Positions 7,071 to 8,626 of a stretch of DNA of 8,626 bases are shown piece after piece. Numbering within the stretch: the first letter of the stretch is position 1; each line of letters starts with the position of its first letter. A program made the translations under genes and the position numbers. The notes below the pieces were generated by a model. It saw only the letters and a program-made list of their open reading frames with translations, ran no database searches and had not been told where the DNA came from. Location: positions 1 through 8,626 of the forward strand of contig JAKBAU010000142.1 in assembly GCA_021808875.1 (NCBI GenBank), in the 5' to 3' direction. Source of the stretch: Pseudomonadota bacterium (GTDB lineage: Bacteria > Pseudomonadota > Alphaproteobacteria > Micropepsales > Micropepsaceae).

Positions 7071-7781
7071 CTAATATGGCCGCCAGCCTCCGGGAAACGG
7101 CGAAACCCCGAACAGCCAGAGATGGGCGAACAGCACCGCGACAAACACCCCCATCGCCACCCAGAACCGCCAACCAAAGCTCTCGGCGATGTTGAGCGTG
7201 ACATTGCCACGCAGCACCGCTGCAAACGGAATGCTCGAGGTGCGTTTGGCAAAATCGTCCCACGCCGGGCCCAGGGCGCGCCGCCTCTTCGCGTCAATCG
7301 AAAAAACACCCAAGAGACTGAGCACGAGGAAAGCGGCGAAGAAAATCACGGACGCTTCATCACCGTTGACGGCAAGATGGAAGAGAGACCACAGCGCGAC
7401 AGCCCACAGGAAAGGATGGCGGGTGACGCGCAGCACGCCCTGTACCACAGCCGGATCACGGGCCGCTTTGTCCTGGGCGACGCTGGTCGGATTGGCAGAG
7501 AGAAGACCCTGAACACCAAGAAAAAACGCGAGCCCGATGATCAAGATCCCCGAATCGTGAAGACCCCGACCGCTCTGCCACCATTGTGTATCTGCGCCGC
7601 TTGAGTGCGCCAGGTTGTAGGAATAAGCGAGCCATACCAGAGCCCCCACCGAAATCATGGAAAAGGCGAGCATATAGCCGCCATCACCGAGGACACGTAC
7701 CAAGGCCTCGCGCAATCGCGTACCAGCAATTGCAAGATGGGTGATAACAAACACGGCCGCAGCCGCAATCAGCATGCTCAT
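7071..7781 (-). CDS. NnrU-family integral membrane protein
   Basis: This 236-residue inner-membrane protein has about six hydrophobic segments (roughly 1-20, 36-55, 77-94, 122-139, 143-162 and 205-224). The family signature RVTRHPFLWAVALWSLFHL (118-136) with a following NGD (139-141) is clear, and H15 in the first helix is also typical. The family is named for NnrU of denitrifiers, linked to nitrite/nitric oxide reduction, and is related to the plant zeta-carotene isomerase Z-ISO, a haem-binding membrane enzyme. Many members occur without denitrification genes, and none are seen here, so the role is open. The ATG is chosen because a GA-rich ribosome-binding site (GAGGGGGGAAAGC) precedes it and a membrane helix starts at once. 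The frame stays open upstream into flaF, but that extension is not family-like. It follows the flaF terminator and needs its own promoter, which I could not place. Confidence 0.9.
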   Translation of the reverse strand: MSMLIAAAAVFVITHLAIAGTRLREALVRVLGDGGYMLAFSMISVGALVWLAYSYNLAHSSGADTQWWQSGRGLHDSGILIIGLAFFLGVQGLLSANPTSVAQDKAARDPAVVQGVLRVTRHPFLWAVALWSLFHLAVNGDEASVIFFAAFLVLSLLGVFSIDAKRRRALGPAWDDFAKRTSSIPFAAVLRGNVTLNIAESFGWRFWVAMGVFVAVLFAHLWLFGVSPFPGGWRPY

Positions 7782-7921
7782 GCTTTCCCCCCTCGTTCCT
7801 GGCCGCTCTTCCAGCTGGCAAGCTGGGCTCAGGTCAGGCTTCGCGGGGCGAGCATGCCAGCCTCCGCAGTGGGCGTAAAGAATGCCCCCGCCAGGATGGC
7901 ACGTTAAAAGCACCGTGCATG

Positions 7922-7948
7922 AAAAACGGGCCGGCGCGAGGCCGGCCC
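7922..7948 (-). terminator. Intrinsic terminator of the flbT-flaF transcript
   Basis: On the minus strand a perfect 8-bp GC-only stem (GGGCCGGC/GCCGGCCC, 5-nt loop CTCGC) is followed after one G by TTTTT. It lies 24 bp past the flaF stop and reads in the same direction. This is a textbook factor-independent terminator and separates the flagellar genes from the NnrU-like gene. Confidence 0.88.
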
Positions 7949-7972
7949 AAGGCAAGGGAGTTCCAGGAATGC

Positions 7973-8323
7973 TCAGGCCTGGCCCTGTAGTCCTTGCATG
8001 ATCGTACGATTGACTTCGATCAGCGGATCCATTGGTGCGCCCCGGCGCACCACATCTTTTGAATAGCGTGTCACCCAAAGGGACAGCGAGACGATATGAG
8101 CCCGTAACTGCGGGGGCAGTCGATTGCGGTCATCCAGACAATCGGCGGCCAGTGAGCCCCACAGACGCCTGTTCCAGTCGACAGCTTCCGCCAACGGCCC
8201 GCCGCTCACATTCTTTGCCTTGGCCTCAAGCAGCGCACCGGTAACCTGTCCGAACAGCCGGTATTCGGCAGTTCGAGGATCCTCAGTAATGCGCTGCGTG
8301 CGCTGATAGGCGTGATGGCTCAT
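7973..8323 (-). CDS. flaF: Flagellar biosynthesis regulator FlaF
   Basis: This 116-residue cytoplasmic protein is needed, together with FlbT, for correct flagellin synthesis and export in Alphaproteobacteria. In Caulobacter the two have opposing effects on flagellin translation. Family landmarks are the N-terminus MSHHAYQRTQ, E14-x-P16-R17-x-x-E20-Y21-R22-L23-F24-G25-Q26-V27-T28, the DWNRRLWGSLAADC block (49-62) and the C-terminal helix LIEVNRTIMQGL (101-112). Length is normal. The start is fixed by homology; GGGAG lies 10 nt upstream, inside flbT. The first 41 bp overlap the end of flbT in another frame, so translation of the two is probably coupled. A strong terminator follows the gene. No flagellin gene is in the window. 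Confidence 0.95.
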   Translation of the reverse strand: MSHHAYQRTQRITEDPRTAEYRLFGQVTGALLEAKAKNVSGGPLAEAVDWNRRLWGSLAADCLDDRNRLPPQLRAHIVSLSLWVTRYSKDVVRRGAPMDPLIEVNRTIMQGLQGQA

Positions 8324-8626
8324 AACTCAGACGCTCCCGTTCGAACTCAAAAAGCTTCTTGCATTGCATCAGTGCGCGGTAATAGCCGCCCGCCATGACT
8401 TCGCGGCTGATATCGACACAGACCGCCAATGCAGGGCGCGAGCGTATGGCGCTCATGAACTCAGTCATGCGCAACGCAAAGTCGTTGTAGTAAGTTTCCG
8501 TCTCGTCACCATCGAGATACATCATCATGATCGGGAAATAGATCCGGCGCGCCGGTGTGTTCGCGTCCTCCGGTTGCATGATGTCCCGCTCACGCAGGAT
8601 GCAGGCCTTGTTCTGCAAGACAAGGC
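8283..8626 (-). CDS. flbT: Flagellar biosynthesis repressor FlbT, 5' end beyond window
   Basis: FlbT binds the 5' leader of flagellin mRNA and links flagellin translation and stability to flagellar assembly. The visible 113 complete codons hold the family core: LVLQNKACILRERDIMQ, followed by the threonine-proline-ala-arg segment TPARRIYF and then PIMMMYLD, and later the MAGGYYRALMQCKKLFEFE region. The reading frame is open to the window edge, and comparison with the Caulobacter protein (about 140 residues) suggests roughly 25-30 N-terminal residues are missing. An in-frame TTG at 8616-8618 falls inside the conserved core and is not the start. The last 14 codons run past the start of flaF and are not conserved-looking (SRLSAHAAHY). 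Gene order here is flbT then flaF. Confidence 0.95.
   Translation of the reverse strand, partial: LVLQNKACILRERDIMQPEDANTPARRIYFPIMMMYLDGDETETYYNDFALRMTEFMSAIRSRPALAVCVDISREVMAGGYYRALMQCKKLFEFERERLSYEPSRLSAHAAHY

Noticed and set aside
7782..8078. Upstream extension of the NnrU-like frame into flaF
   Set aside because: The extra 99 residues are not hydrophobic or family-like and cross a strong terminator.

Overview
The window is GC-rich DNA (roughly 60% by eye) from an alphaproteobacterium. The firmest evidence is the flbT-flaF pair at the right end, a flagellin regulatory pair that is essentially confined to Alphaproteobacteria. The visible part of FlbT looks close to the Caulobacter protein from memory. 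The thioredoxin-reductase-like ferredoxin-NADP+ reductase has the form common in Rhizobiales and relatives. Nothing indicates a plasmid, phage, insertion sequence, CRISPR array, tRNA or rRNA. This reads as ordinary chromosome.

Layout. Two genes run rightward at the left end: a GNAT acetyltransferase and a glutathione S-transferase, 14 bp apart and probably cotranscribed. They converge on a long leftward block that fills the rest of the window. Read in transcription order (right to left), that block holds: flbT (5' end beyond the window edge) and flaF, overlapping by 41 bp and closed by a strong intrinsic terminator; an NnrU-family membrane protein; a stand-alone Hpt phosphotransfer protein; a ferredoxin-NADP+ reductase and a [2Fe-2S] ferredoxin, 20 bp apart, behind a recognisable promoter whose -10 box lies inside a palindrome; a structured spacer of about 310 bp; a small membrane-anchored, proline/lysine-rich TonB-like protein with four cysteines; a class I methyltransferase resembling the METTL7/TMT1 thiol methyltransferases; and a large TPR-sulfotransferase.

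How the genes work together. FlbT and FlaF tune flagellin synthesis. The reductase and ferredoxin form a plausible NADPH-to-ferredoxin electron-transfer unit. The TonB-like protein and the methyltransferase are closely spaced (37 bp), and the sulfotransferase follows after 141 bp; a functional link among these three is only inference. The acetyltransferase and GST may act together in detoxification, also inference.

No complete new system is evident. The points most worth following are the palindromic operator over the reductase promoter, the TonB-like protein with a paired-cysteine region in place of a TonB C-terminal domain, the METTL7-like methyltransferase beside it, and the structured spacer with an unassigned reading frame.
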